Shown in pieces: positions 10,163 through 22,989 of a stretch of DNA of 64,000 nucleotides. The stretch comes from Hemileia vastatrix (taxonomy: Eukaryota > Basidiomycota > Pucciniomycetes > Pucciniales > Zaghouaniaceae). The notes below the pieces were generated by a model, which did no database searches, had not been told where the DNA came from, and worked only from the letters and a program-made list of their open reading frames with translations. Positions within the stretch are counted from its first letter, which is position 1. Every line of letters begins with the position of its first letter. Both the position numbers and the translations under genes were made by a program. The stretch covers positions 27,832,001-27,896,000 of the forward strand of contig JASXTE010000015.1 of NCBI GenBank assembly GCA_030280995.1. The letters are read 5' to 3'.

Positions 10163-13100
10163 GTAAATCTGGAAGGCAGGATGAAACCTTGAGACCTATA
10201 GAAGCTGGGAATAGTAGACAGTTATCTCATGTATCTAATCCATTACTTTTAATTGCTACCTCAATGATTAATCCTGATATGGCTGTGATTGATGAAACTC
10301 TTGACCCTGAGTTCTATGAGAGTCTGGAAAGTTACTCAGTTTCCTTATTGAGAAACACTCCAGATGTAGCAAGAATTAATGATGAGTACTTGAGAGATAT
10401 TATTGCCAAGCAAAATCTAATAATGAACAATATGCAATTGACTCAGAGATATAATAGTTTGTTAACTGATCAGGGTTATCAAGCATTAAAAAGTGAAGCA
10501 CAGAGAGTCTCTGATGAATTGTCTCATTACAAAGCAACCCATGAAAAGAAAATTGCTTTATGGAAAAATATAAAAAATGATTTGTCTAAACTAAAAGATA
10601 CTGTATCTGCCTGTTGCCAGGAGGTAGAAATAGATAAGATAAATCTGAAAAGATTGAGTGACCATTTGTCATCTTTTCAACATAAAAATCAATTATCTTT
10701 TGCAACTATCAATGAAAGTTTATCTAGTCTTCCAAGAATGAAAACAAGACTAACAACCATTGAAGAAACATTGAACTCATTGTTAAATGACCAAAAATAT
10801 TCTAAAAATTCTGTGAAGGAACATATAGTGCAGGATGCTCAACCAGTACCTGTGGCTAGTTCATCTAAAATAAAAATTGATCCAGAAATACCTGTTGATG
10901 ACACTGAGTTTCCATCAAAAACTGATGATGCACCAGGATCTGCAACAGAAGGATTAAACAATGAGATTTCAGCACAATTAGATAAATTACAGCTGCTTCT
11001 TAATCAGAAACAAGCTAGTACTAAGGAGACTCCTTCAAATCAAAAGAATTGGCCAAAACTTGACCAGTACCCAACATTTGATGGTGATTCTTCCTCTGAT
11101 TGGCAACAATTTATTTGCAGAATTGATAATTTAAAAAATTCTTACAAACTCCCAGATGAGGAAATTGTGTCCAAATTAATTTCTTTGTTCACTAATGTTG
11201 CCCTGATGTGGTATGAATCTGTTCTCCTAAATGGGAATGACTACTCATGGGAGGATTGGAAGAAATTAATTAAAGCACAATTTGGTGGCTCCAAGTTCAG
11301 AATGGCTCAACAAAGGCAGTATGAGGAAACTAGATATAGCTCTTCTACTGATAAACCTATTGAGTTTTTAATGAAACTTGTAAAAATCTTAAGGGCAATG
11401 GACCCAAATATGGAGTTTGATTTATGGAAGGACAGGATCCTCTATAAATTACCAATGTCTCTGAGAGACTTGATTGTGGCTAGGACTGAGTTCTCCAAAG
11501 AACCCTCTTCTTTCATTAATACTTGCAATGAGATACTTCTAAACAATAAGTATGATGCAAGAAGATTAATTCCTAGGACCCCTTTGGAGAAACCCTCCAC
11601 TTACCAACAAAAACCTCTGGAAAAGGTTGGTAAACCTTCTGCCCCTTTTGCACCAAAGAAGTATGCAACAAACACTTGCTTCAAGTGCAAAAAGTCTTGG
11701 CAGAAAGGCCAGGTTTGTGACAGGAAGATAAATCTTGTAGAACAAACAGAGGAGCATGCTGATGACACAGTGGCACTGGATGATACATCAAGTGATTGTG
11801 CTAGCAATATTTCATATGAATCTCAACAAGAAATCCTGATGCTGGAAGAGGATATTCATTATTTAAATACTATTGAGATTGATAATAATGCTTTATCTAC
11901 AGTTGAAGATGCTGAGATCATAAAGAACATTGAGGATAGCTCAATTGTTATTGCCCCTCTTAAGGCACCAGTCTTGATTAATGGAACCAGCATTGAAGTT
12001 GTTCTGGATTCTGGAGCTGGAGGAAGTGTAGTATCTGAAAGAGCACTTGCCTCAGTAGATCAAGACTATAAATCTAAACTGTTGCCTATCATTTCTGAAA
12101 ATTGGAGAGGGTATGGCTCTGTTTTGTCCCCCATTGGTAAATACAAAGCCACAGTGTTTTTTAAATATAACCATGGTTTTGTAAGAGCTATTTGTGATTT
12201 TGTTGTCATGAAAAATGATAACTTGAGCAATTGGTTTATCGTAGGGAATGATATTTTAACCAAGTATGGCATAAAATTGGATCCTTCAAACCAATGTTTC
12301 ACAATGGGGTTGAATGGGAAGAGAAAATTTAAAATTTCCTCCCCTAAAAAATTATTAAAACCAGAATTGAACACATGTAATTCTGTGGTTCAATATAAAG
12401 GAAGATCTACAAAAGAAATGCATGCCCTTATGTCTGAAATTGACAATGCCTCTTTTGGAGAACAACTTTCTGGTGAGGATAAAGATTCCATCATTAACTT
12501 GATAAAATCTTTTCCTATGGCCTTTGCTCATGGATCACATGAACTGGGATTAGTTAAAGAGGAAATGAAACTTTCATTGTCTTGCCCATTAACTGATATA
12601 CCACCTAGTTTAAAGAAGAAGCCTTATCCTGCTTCTCCTACAAAGAGAAAAGATATTGAAGATAATATCTCTACCCTTTGAAAAATGAATATTATTGAAA
12701 AGGTAGTTGAAACACCTAAATATTGTGTTATCTCACCTGTCCTAATTTCTTATGAAAAAGATAAAGCCAGGTTATGTGGTGATTATAGAGCACTAAATAC
12801 TTATACTGTTGATGATATCTATCCTTTACCTAGAATCAGCTCTATACATGCTACTTTACAGGGTGCTAAATATATCAGCTGTTTGGATGGTAATAAGGGA
12901 TATCACCAGGTACCTGTTGAGAAAAATTCTCAGAACTTTCTGATGATTGCCACTCATATGGGTATTTATAAGTATATTAGGATGCCATTTGGTCCTAAAA
13001 ATGCCCCTTATGTTTTCCAAAAAGTAATGGATAACACATTACATCAAGAGATAATTGAAGGTTGGCTGATGGTTTATATTGATGATATCATTATATTCTC

Positions 13101-15516
13101 AAAAACATTTGAGGACCATCTTAAACACCTGTGTAAAGTATTCCAGAAAATGGATGAAATAAATATGACACTTGCTTTGAAGAAATGTAAATTTGGTTTC
13201 CATTCTTTAAAAGTTCTTGGTCATGTTGTTTCAGGCTTACAGATATGTGTTGACCAGAACAAAGTGGCAGCCATACAACAGGTGAAAGCTCCTACAACAG
13301 TGAGAGAGCTTCAAAGTTTTTTGGGAATGTGTGGATACTATAGACAGTATATTAAAAATTACCAAGTCATAGCTTTACCCCTTACCCAATTAACTAGAAA
13401 GAATGTTGCTTTTGTCTGGAATAGTGAAAGACAAAGAGCCTTTGACACTATGAAACACTGTTTGATGTCAGCACCAATTCTTGCTTTACCTGACTTTGAT
13501 CAACCATTTTTTTTGTACACTGATGCCAGTTTTATTGGTCTTGGTGCTGCCCTCCATCAAAAACAAGTGATAAATGATAAAGTTTCAGAAGTAGTAATTT
13601 TTTATATTTCAAGAACCTTGAGAAATAGTGAATTGAAATATGGTGCTACTCAATTAGAGTGTTTAGCTGTAGTATGGGCTCTGGAAAAGCTTCATTATTA
13701 CCTAGATGACCAGAAATTTGAACTTGTCACTGACTGCAGTGCAGTTAAATCCCTTTTAAACTTGAAAACACCTAATAGACATATGTTTAGATGGCAGCTG
13801 GCTGTTCAAGAGTACAGAGGGAGAATGACAATTATTCACAGAGCTGGTATTGGTCACTCAAATGTGGATATGTTATCAAGGTTACCCTTACCAAATGATG
13901 ACTCAAATCCTGCTTATGATCCTGAGGATGAAATTATCCATATCCATGGGATATATGTGGTTGATATGGAGGAAGAGCTATTACAGCTTATTCTGGAATC
14001 ATATGATAAGGACACTTACTTGAAAAAGTTATGCACCATATTAAATGATCCAAAGAATGCTTCAATACAAGCATTAATTAAAACCCTTCCACCAAAGTAC
14101 CAAAAAGGTTTTGAAAAAGGAAAATTTTCAATTGATGAAGGATATCTATATTGTAGAAGAAAGTTGGGTAATGTTATTGTTATTCCACCTTCTATGAAAG
14201 AAATCATCTTGAAAATTTGTCATGATGACATATTAGCTGGACATTTTGATCTTGACAAGACAATGATCAGAATTAAGAACACTGCTTGGTGGGCTAATAT
14301 GTCTGAGGACACAAAATTATATGTTGAATCCTGTGATTCATGCCAAAAATCAAAAAGATTAACTGGTAAAAGAGCAGGATTAATGCAATATATTGAACCT
14401 CCTGATGCTCCATGGCAAATAATAAACATGGATTTTGTAACAGGATTACCTATTGCTGGTAAAGACAGTTATAACTCTTGTTGGGTTATTGTGGACAGAT
14501 TCACAAAAATGTGTAAATTTATCCCTACCCACAAAGATGTTTCCACTAAAGAATTAGCTTTCTTATGGTGGTCTCATATGTTTAATACTGCTGCTTTTCC
14601 TAAAGCCATAATCTCTGACAGAGACCCTAAATTTACTTCTGAATTTTGGATGTCTCTGATGGATTTTTGTGGTTGTGATCTGAAACTTTCTACTGCCCAT
14701 CACCCTCAGACTGATGGTTTAGCTGAAAGAATGATTCAGACTTTAGAGGACATGATAAGAAGATATTGTGCCTTTGGCCTTGAGTATAAAGATAATGACA
14801 GATTCACTCATGATTGGGTTACCTTACTTCCTGGGTTAGAATTTGCTTATAATAGCACTGTTCATTCTGTTACTCAAAGAAAGCCTTTTAAGCTCTGGCT
14901 TGGATATGTTCCTAATACTCCTGCCCTAATTCTCAATAACAAAATACCTAAATTGGATATACATCCTGGTGTAAAATCTTTTCTTCAAATGCAACAACTA
15001 TGTAGAAATCATTCTCAAAAATGTATTGAAAAATCATTTGAATATGAGAAGAAAAGATGGGACAAATCCCATAAAGAATACACTTTTAAAAAGGGTGATT
15101 AAGTGTTGATTTCTACAGTCCACTTCAACTTACAAGGTAATAACAAATTAAAAGATCCATTTGTTGGTCCTTTTGTTGTCAGAAGAATGATTGGAGATAA
15201 TGCAGTTGAAGTTATTCTGTATTCCCCATATGACAGAAAACATCCTGTTTTTCCAATATCTCTTTTGAAACCTTACACATCCAATAGTGATTTATTTCCA
15301 AAAAGGAGGGGTAGACCAAAGAAAACCCCAAATGAAATCACTGAGACAGCAGAAATTGAAAAAATTTTAAATGACAGAATAGTCACTGCTGAGAAAGGTA
15401 CAGAATACTTATTGAGATTCAAGAATAAATCATCTGAATATGATTCTTGGATACCTGGGAAGGAGATATCTAATCTTCCTACTCTACTAAAAAAGTATAA
15501 GAAGAAAAAATCATAG
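9493..15516 (+). pseudogene. Element A gag-pol polyprotein, two nonsense codons
   Basis: One frame of 2,008 codons encodes the replication proteins; it is interrupted only by TGA at 12679-12681 and TAA at 15100-15102. Approximate residues are: coiled-coil N-terminal extension 1-480, capsid-like domain 515-705, zinc knuckle 726 (CX2CX7HXC type, but the His is Gln here), protease LDSGAGG 836, RT with YIDD 1195, RNase H YTDASF 1341, integrase zinc domain 1574-1617, catalytic MDF, SDRD and TDGLAE 1645-1745, and a chromodomain at 1949-2005 that would target insertion to modified histones. No frameshift separates gag and pol. The start is supported by conservation with B and E1 and by an acceptor-like TTTCAG just upstream. 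Confidence 0.95.
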
Positions 15517-15539
15517 CATTTTTTATTATTATTTTTTTT

Positions 15540-15551
15540 AGAGCGAGGGAG
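15540..15551 (+). promoter_or_regulatory. Element A polypurine tract
   Basis: AGAGCGAGGGAG directly abuts the 3' LTR, where plus-strand DNA synthesis is expected to be primed. B and D have AGAGTGAGGGAG at the same place. Confidence 0.8.
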
Positions 15552-16375
15552 TGTCAGCCAGGCTACTAGACTTACCCAGTGAAATAATAAATTATTTACT
15601 GGATGAAGCCGCACCTTATCATCTTTAATTATTATTCAATTATCATTTAGTTACATTAAAATTAGCTCTAAATTAACTAGTTACAGAATGTTAAAATTAA
15701 ATTAATTAATTAAATAAATAAGTAAAATTATAATTATAATTTTGTCCCTTATATTTTTTCTCTAACACCGTGCTCATTTGACAGGTTGGGAAAAAATAAA
15801 ACTTTATATTTAAAAAATAAACTACAAAGATAAAATAAGATTTAAATATTCAAATAATATTAAATATATACAAAAAAATCAAATTTCTTATTTAGGATTG
15901 ACATTTGCAGTAAATATTAAAAATATTGATGTATTTCTGACATACTCTGTAAATACATCTTTTTGACGCCTTCTTTTTGGAATAACTTTATTATTTGAAA
16001 TACTCTTTCTGGAATGTTCTTTTTCTCTCTCTCTTCCTACTGTTTTTAGAATTTGATTTCCGTGCTTTGTCTCTCCTTTGGCTATAAAAGGCCTCTCTTT
16101 TTGTTGTCTTTTAATCATTCTATCTTACCAACTCATTTTATTACAATAACAATAACACTAAAACTTATTTATTATAACTTATATCTTTAGTACTTACAAC
16201 AAACCGTAATTCTATCCCATAACTTATATAAAATATTTAAATCTACCTCTTACTTTGAGAAAAGAAATCATACTTGATTGAGAAATACGTACCTAAATAT
16301 TGAGAGTCAAATAATACCTTAAAATCTTCATATAATACCATACCAAAGCTTCTAGACCAAAAGTGACCCTTGACA
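15552..16375 (+). mobile_element. Element A 3' LTR
   Basis: An 824-bp copy of the 5' LTR, with 22 extra bases near 16318-16340 flanked by an ATAATACC repeat, which fits a slippage deletion in the 5' copy. The TATA box is at 16083-16089. Confidence 0.95.
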
Positions 16376-16380
16376 CCCTC
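16376..16380. repeat. Element A target-site duplication, right
   Basis: CCCTC follows the 3' LTR, matching 7629-7633. Confidence 0.92.
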
Positions 16381-17110
16381 CCTCTTTTAAATCCATATAT
16401 ACTCTCCCCATTCCTCTCCGCTCCCCTACCCTTTTTTCCCCTTTCTCCACCCCTCTCCATCCTAGCTCACCCAACCTCATGTTTTTCACATCCATTCTAC
16501 CCATTTTGATACACTCTACTACCCTCTCTATGTTAACACACTAGAAATCACTTTGTTATCTCACCTTTCCATCTGTTTTACTCCATAGGGAGAAAAAAGA
16601 GCTATTTAGAAATCAAAAGTGGTGAAGTCAGACTAAAAAAGGCTTGATTGTGGTGAGGAAGAAATGGTTTGGGTGTGGAGTAAAAAAAGTGCATATGCAA
16701 GCAAGAGGATTGTGATGGGATACATAAGGGGCATTATGAGGTTGAGGAGTTAATAAAAGGGTGATAAATAAGGAAACAGGGATTTTTTGGGGTAGCAAGG
16801 CATTTAAAGGGGGTTAGGAAAGATAAGGAGGATAGAAAAAGGGGTCAGGTGGAATGAAAAGTGAATGGAGAGGGGAGGGGTGAGGAGACCTATAAAATAG
16901 TCTGAGAGGGGTGGAGAGTGCAGCAAGATTATAAGAACAGTTTTTGAAAGGGGAGGGGTGTGAATAAAATTGAGAGTGGTGAAAAATCAGCAAAAAGTGA
17001 GGAAAGGTAAAAAGTGTGTCAAAGGAGGCAGAAAAAAACTGAAGACTGGCTCTATTCTTTGGCCAAACAACAGAGTCCACCATTTCAGTTTTCATTACTT
17101 TTGTTCTATC
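16381..17110. repeat. Pyrimidine/purine-rich DNA with a degenerate hairpin-family copy
   Basis: A pyrimidine-rich stretch (16376-16480) is followed by a purine-rich one (16735-17000) with short similarities to 5760-6100, including a GGGGTAGC...GCATTTAAA block. A degraded form of the 15-bp-arm hairpin is at 17051-17082. I see no credible gene; reading frames here are low-complexity. Confidence 0.5.
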
Positions 17111-20100
17111 TTATAAAGTAATCAATACCTTGACTGTCTTGTTATATGTAAACCTGCATCCACAAACTATACAGCTTTATTAGCTGATGGGATTAAAGAC
17201 TTCAATTTATGACAGAATATTTATTAATATACAGATATTAGCCATAAAATACCATTTCACTTTCTTAGAAATTATTTTACTAAATGCTTCTGATAACTAC
17301 AAATTAGATAGAAAAAATATTAGGAATGTTTTCATAAAAAACTTGAAAAAAAAGAACATCAGCTATATTAAAGTTTTTAATTAATGCTCTTATTGATTTC
17401 ATGAGATGAATGTATTTGAATTTAAACTTAATGATTAATTATTTTTATGAGACTATAATAGTCTTTGAATGAAATTATTGTATCCAAATAAATATTTAAC
17501 AAAAAATACATTTAAATGTTTCAACTTTTTGCTTGATATTTTTTTATAATTACTATACATACATAAAAAAGAACCTGTAATAACTATAAATTTGAGAAAA
17601 AAAAATAACTAAGTTTTCTTAAAATATGTACCATTATCAATTCAGTAAAAAAAGAAACCACTTGAGTCCTTTATTTTACTACACTATTTTAACTCCAATG
17701 ACTATACAAGTTTTTACATCAATATATAAATTATTTTTGTTGAAATAAGATTGAAATACCAATGAGATCTGTTATACAACTGTTTTTATAATGAAGTTTA
17801 ACTACGAGAAAAAATTATATTAGATTTTCAATTTTAAGAATTAAGTGTATTTTATTATCAAAAACTTATAAATTAAATAATTTTCAGTTCCAAAAAAAAT
17901 ATAGGTGATTGATCATTTTGAAAAAAATATTATATAAAAATTGATTGTTATTATATTTTCTGTTTTTATGATATGAATTTATTTTCTGTATGATAGGCTA
18001 AGAAAATTAATTATATCAAGACTCACAAACCATAATATTTATAAAAGGTAGCAGAGCTTCTGTTTAGTTTTAAAAAAATTTAAAGATGGAATTTTTTTTA
18101 AATACATATTATTTAGGGGCTTTTTATTATTTTCTTTATATATATATATATAAGCTCAAGCGAAGCCTAAAAATATAGACTGGGTAGTGTTTTATAAAAA
18201 GAAATAAATATTGCTACATAATTTGATATATTTAAACAAGAAAAGTATAAGCCTAATTTTTTGTTAAAATAGTTACTGAAGAGATGAAAGATTCTATTTT
18301 TAAATGAATTCTCATAAATATAAATTATTATTGTTATAAATTTTCCATAATGCAAGTTACTTTAAATATTAATATTGTTTTTTTTCTAATATAATTTCAT
18401 ATTGATTTTAAATCATATAATTTTACATAGGATAACACCATAATATAATGTTAACCTATCAGTGTAAGTATCATATTTTTAATAAATTATTGATAAATTC
18501 TTAAGCCATATACTTTCACTCTAGAGTAAGTCTTTAATTTTGAGTTGTAAATAAATTCTGATAATTCATTTTTCTAGAAATTATAAGTGTTTACCTGAAC
18601 CATTTTATTTATTTAATAGTTTGAACACCACACCAACAATTGAAGTATTATTTCTATTAATTTAGAATATGCTGTAAGGTTTATATTAACCAAACTTTAT
18701 TTTTTAATGCTATTCTTCTCCCATAGGAATATTTAAAAATACCTATTGTGTCAGACTGGGGTATCACCAGAACAGTTTATCTCTTATGTTTAATTTAAGA
18801 TAACCTTAATTAAATTAAGCTTAAAGCTAAAAATTATGGTTCTATTAATTATATATATGGTCATTATGCTTATATATATATTTAATACACTATTAAATGA
18901 CTTATATGTTTAAATAGCTTATCCATAGCCTTATTATACTTATTAAGGCGTTAATGGAGTCATAATATACTTATCATAAGTGATATTAAGTAATTATAGA
19001 CATACATAAGCTTATATGTATGCATAAACCTCATATTCAGTGAAATATGTAGTTATATTATGTATATATAGGTCTATAAGAAGGTTTTGACCTCTAAATA
19101 GCCTTTAAGCTTTATTCTTCTGCTTATTTTAAGTCATATGTATATATTCAATGAGTTCACAACACCTACACATACATATACACCTTTTCAGGCTCATATA
19201 TCCAGTTTGGACAACTTAATCTGCTTCCTTTAAAGGATTTTCACAGATTTATGGGTTGGGATATGATTACTGGGTTAATATGGATGCTTGGGGATGTTAT
19301 TGGGTGCTTGGAAAGTTGATTTGGTTCCTTTATATGCTTTGGGTTTCATTATATACTCTTTGGATGAGTTATTTTACTTTTTTTATGGTATTTGCTTTTA
19401 CCTGTTATCTCTATTTATGATATGGGTTTGTGATATCATTAATTATGATGGAGGGTCCTTACTGGAGTTCTATGTGTTGAAAATCTTTGAAGTGGAGGCC
19501 ATAGGGAGGTGATGGGCACTCACAGTGCTGTAATTTCCGGGGAGAGCAGTGACATCAACTGGATTGAAGGTCTGTGCACTCCAGTGGATTTTGGTATAAG
19601 TAAGGGATGATTTGACTGTTTTTTGGAAACTAATTATATAATAAAATTCAAATAAACATTTTAACACAAATATGATCATATAGAAATATATTTTAAATCA
19701 TTTTAAAATTGATATTATCTTTATATTTGCTATAACTATATTTTATTAACCTATTTTCCACCACTAGCATGCACCAATCCAAATATTGTGAGTTAATACT
19801 GAGCATAACTATTTTATTAGTCTTCCCCTGAGGTTTAATCACTAAATAATTTTTCAATAAGTAGTCGGACCATTAATATTTAATATTGATTCATATTTAG
19901 TTACTATCATACACTGACATATTGTATCTCTTGTGCAAAATAAACATCATATAGTAGATCTTCAATGATAAACTGATAGAATGAAAAAAACACTACCTCC
20001 TCCTACTTCAGAGAATTCCTGAAAAATAATAAAGTCCAATATTGAATTTTAAACACCTCTTTTCACACCAGAAATTTTTTTTAAATGTGTGTTTTATATT

Positions 20101-20850
20101 GCCTGGTGAACTCTTTTATTATCCCAAAAAATATTATTCAAGTGCACTTTAGATTTAGAATTTAATTTTGAAAAAAATTTATATTTTTATATTTATTTTA
20201 TTTTTATGATTTTTTTTAGTTTATATGTCTTTTTGTCAAATTAAAAATTTACTGAGAGATGATTAATTTTTCAATTCATGAAATAACTCTACCAACTCAT
20301 AATATTCTTATGAAATGGTGATAAAATATATTACAAAACATTTCATAATCTCTGCTATGTATTTCTTTTAATAAAGTTATCATATGAAATTCTTAGTATT
20401 TGAGGAATATATAGAACTTTAAAAGGCAGAAATTAGTTTTTTTTTACTTTTCTTGTAATCATCCTTTTGAATTTGGAAAATCTCAAAAACTGGATTAAAA
20501 TCTACTATCATAAGAATTGGACTTCCCTCAAGAAATGTATCCAAATAATATCTAAAATAATAGTTCTTAGTATAGATAAGGTGTGAGACTCCTATATTGA
20601 TTCAGAAATAAGGAAAAAATGCTTTCCTGTATTTCAACTCTTTAGTTGTGTCTGCTTTCCACTGAATTCTAGGATATAAAATTTTAGAATTTTGATGTTT
20701 CAATGGGTTTTTTAGATAACTTAAATTAACTGAAAATAGTTATAATGCATAATCAAAAATTATAAATTTAAATCAAGGAAAAAATCAGTTTAAACAGTCT
20801 AAACTTAAAAGTAAAAGTTTCAAATTCTGATTTGTCAGGAGTTTTTAACA
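17111..20850. other. AT-rich intergenic DNA, no gene seen
   Basis: A long AT-rich stretch with only short, low-complexity reading frames and a (TA)n run near 18137-18152. A sequence starting TGTCAGACTGGGG at 18749, with a TATATATAGG further on, resembles an LTR start, but no matching end or duplication was found. Confidence 0.5.
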
Positions 20851-20854
20851 AAAT

Positions 20855-21245
20855 CAGTCACTGATTGTGTTTTATATGTTTTCAAAAAAAATTAATGAAA
20901 TAATTAAGAAGGTTAAAAGTGTTATGTTTGTAATGAATAATACAATCTTCCATCATTTTATTGATAAATTTTAATTCAAAATTAACATCAAATTATTTTT
21001 CATTAAAAAATACTGTGAATTAATCTGATTCTTAAGCTCTCCTTTTTTTATTTCTATTAATTGTGCATTAAAATATCACTATCCTTTCAGTAAAGATCCA
21101 TCCTTCCTTGGAAAAGAGTGTAAGCTGAGTTCAAATTAAAGCTCAGTATGGGTTCAGTATGGGTTCAGTCTGAGTTCCACCTGAGCTACATCGGACTTCA
21201 AGTTGAGAACTTGCTGGCAAGTTCCCCTAAATATTGCATGGTGGG
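20855..21245 (-). mobile_element. Non-autonomous element, copy 2 (one end)
   Basis: The right end (reading leftward CCACCATGCAATATT, then a palindromic GAACTTGC/GCAAGTTC at 21207-21224) is the inverse of the left end at 5613. Next come 11-bp repeats (21141-21215), then AT-rich sequence resembling 6130-6300. The other end is not identified. Confidence 0.5.
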
Positions 21246-21369
21246 ATTTTCTGGGATACATAATGAAACTGATATGCTACAAGAAAAGGAATGAAGAGGT
21301 TGAAAACATGAAGAAAACAAGGTACAAAACATGCATGGTTAAAATGTCACAATAAAATTTTTCAAATCT

Positions 21370-21625
21370 CAGTTAGGGGTGTGTGCCAAGGATTAATGAG
21401 GGATTGGAGGTCTGGGTGTCACATGTGACAGGATGGGGTGGGCAAGGAAGGGATGATGTGGCCGAAATGTGGTTGTGAAAAAAAAATTGGGAAAAAAGTG
21501 CTGATTAGAGGTCATAACTGACACCTATTTTTGAAATAAGTGACTTTTTTGCAAAATTTAAGTGCTGATTTGGCTTGAAATCCACACTTAAGTTAAGTGC
21601 AGATTTGCTAGAAATGACACCCCCT
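21370..21625 (-). mobile_element. Fragment of the Harbinger-like element family
   Basis: The reverse complement matches the left end of the element at 46151-46440: terminal AGGGGGTGTCA, the AAGTGCnGATTT motifs, a GGGTGTCAGTTATGACCTC block, CACATGTGACA and GGCACACACCCC. It is a diverged end without coding capacity. Confidence 0.7.
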
Positions 21626-21813
21626 AATTTCTAATCAAATAAATGAGAACGCAAAAACATTTTTTTTTAATTTAAATTTTTTTCAGACCCTCATTTCCTC
21701 AACCCAACAATAAAACTGTTGATAACATGAAAATACATCCATTCAATAGCCTTGAGGTGATAGTTACAAAAACAAAAAACAAAACATGAAAAAAAAGAAT
21801 TTTTCATGCCTGG

Positions 21814-22989
21814 TCACCAGCAGGTAGGTCCACCAGAAGCTTTGACTACAGCATGAATTCAATGAGGCATTGAGTTGATGAGGCTATGCAATACTGTTGT
21901 AGGAATTTTATGCCATTCTTAATGTATGAAATTTAACATTTTGGCCTTTATTTTAGGTTGATAGATGTCATGAATGTTAGTCTTCATTATTTTCCAGATG
22001 TTCTCAATGGGATTTAGGTCTGGAGATTGTGCTGGTCAGTCCTCTATTTCACATAAATTGATGAGTTCCCTAAAATCCTTTACCTTTTTAGAAGTATGTA
22101 TAGGTGCATTGTCTTCTTGAAGGATCATTTGGTTACATTTTTTTTTCTCCAAGAAAGGAAGGAGGCCATTGAGATAGACTTGGTCTGCTAAAATTATACA
22201 AAAGTTGTGCAACAGTTACAAAACAATTGTTTTTTGGACTTAAGACACACCTAAGACCTTTAAGTGCCAAAAATAATTGTTACTTAACTGTTGCATAATT
22301 GTTGTCCCGCAAGACAAAATAAAAATTTATTTTAGTGTGAGCAGTTTGATGTTGAGGGGGTAGAATAGTGAGTGGTATCTTAGTAGTGTTTACAGACCTA
22401 CCCCATACCATAACAGATGAGCAACCACTTTTGAATGTGGGTTGAAGACACTCTTGAAGGTATCTCTCACCATTTGCATGCCAAACATAAACTGAATTTG
22501 AACTTTTCCAATCTCAAAGGAAGATTCATCAGTCCATATGAAATTCTTCCAATCATTGATGGTCCACTGAAGATGATCAAGAAAAAACTTGATGTGTTGC
22601 TGGTGGTGGACCTTTCCAACAAGTAGCTTCTTGGCTGCTGTGCAGTTGAACATTCTTAGCTCATGTATGAGTTTACAAAGTTTAAAAGATAAAATAGGGG
22701 TGGAAATAATGCTTGAAGTATTAGAGAGCTTTGTGCTGCAGTTTGACTTTGGGATTCAGAGGAGTTGACACTGGTCTTGGGCTAAAGTTTTGTGAGGTGG
22801 GTCACCAAAAAATCCTTTTTCCACTGTACCCCTAGCACAATAATGATCCAGGATTGAGCACACCATTGTGTGTAGAATGAGAAAATCAAGGGCTATTTTG
22901 CTTTGATTGGATCCTGCCATTTCTATTCCAACCACCAATTCTTTGGCTTCCATTTTGTACTGGAATCTTTTGGCCTTGAAAGAAGGCAT
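21814..22989 (-). pseudogene. Tc1/mariner transposase, broken
   Basis: A DDE transposase of the Tc1 type would cut and paste its own element. The N-terminal part from 22989 (MPSFKAKR) has the expected helix-turn-helix order ending in a PPxK..Q..QLL-like block. The ORF at 22653-22390 holds FIWTDESSF, with a catalytic Asp. Further on, DNAPIHTSK and AQSPDLNPIE give the second Asp and the Glu of a DD34E triad. Frameshifts, a TGA in place of Trp before PAQSPDL, and a foldback insertion near 22190-22315 inactivate it. The last residues resemble the family's usual C-terminus. Terminal repeats were not resolved. Confidence 0.88.
22190..22315. mobile_element. Small foldback (MITE-like) insertion in the Tc1 transposase
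   Basis: About 120 bp with inverted ends: GTTGTGCAACAGTTAC on the left and GTTACTTAACTGTTGCATAA on the right. It separates coding blocks that are contiguous in Tc1 transposases. The exact ends and target duplication are not resolved. Confidence 0.6.

Larger units (their letters stand above)
7634..16375 (+). mobile_element. Element A: complete Ty3/Gypsy chromovirus
   Basis: This is a full-length LTR retrotransposon of 8,742 bp. It has two LTRs (802 and 824 bp), a 5-bp target duplication CCCTC on both sides, a 1,057-bp leader, one gag-pol frame and a purine-rich tract abutting the 3' LTR. The LTRs differ by a few substitutions and one 22-bp difference at 16318-16340, so the insertion is fairly recent. 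It inserted a few bases outside the E1 LTR. Two nonsense codons in gag-pol make it non-autonomous as it stands. Confidence 0.95.

Noticed and set aside
12679..12681. Programmed stop readthrough between gag and pol in element A
   Set aside because: The TGA lies within the RT region, not at a gag/pol border, and the other elements have a sense codon there; it is a mutation.
19288..19512. 74-codon reading frame on the plus strand
   Set aside because: Hydrophobic low-complexity translation of T/G-rich DNA, with no domain or splice context.
18749..19660. Possible solo LTR starting TGTCAGACTGGGG
   Set aside because: No matching end, no target duplication and no alignment to the other LTR families could be made by eye.
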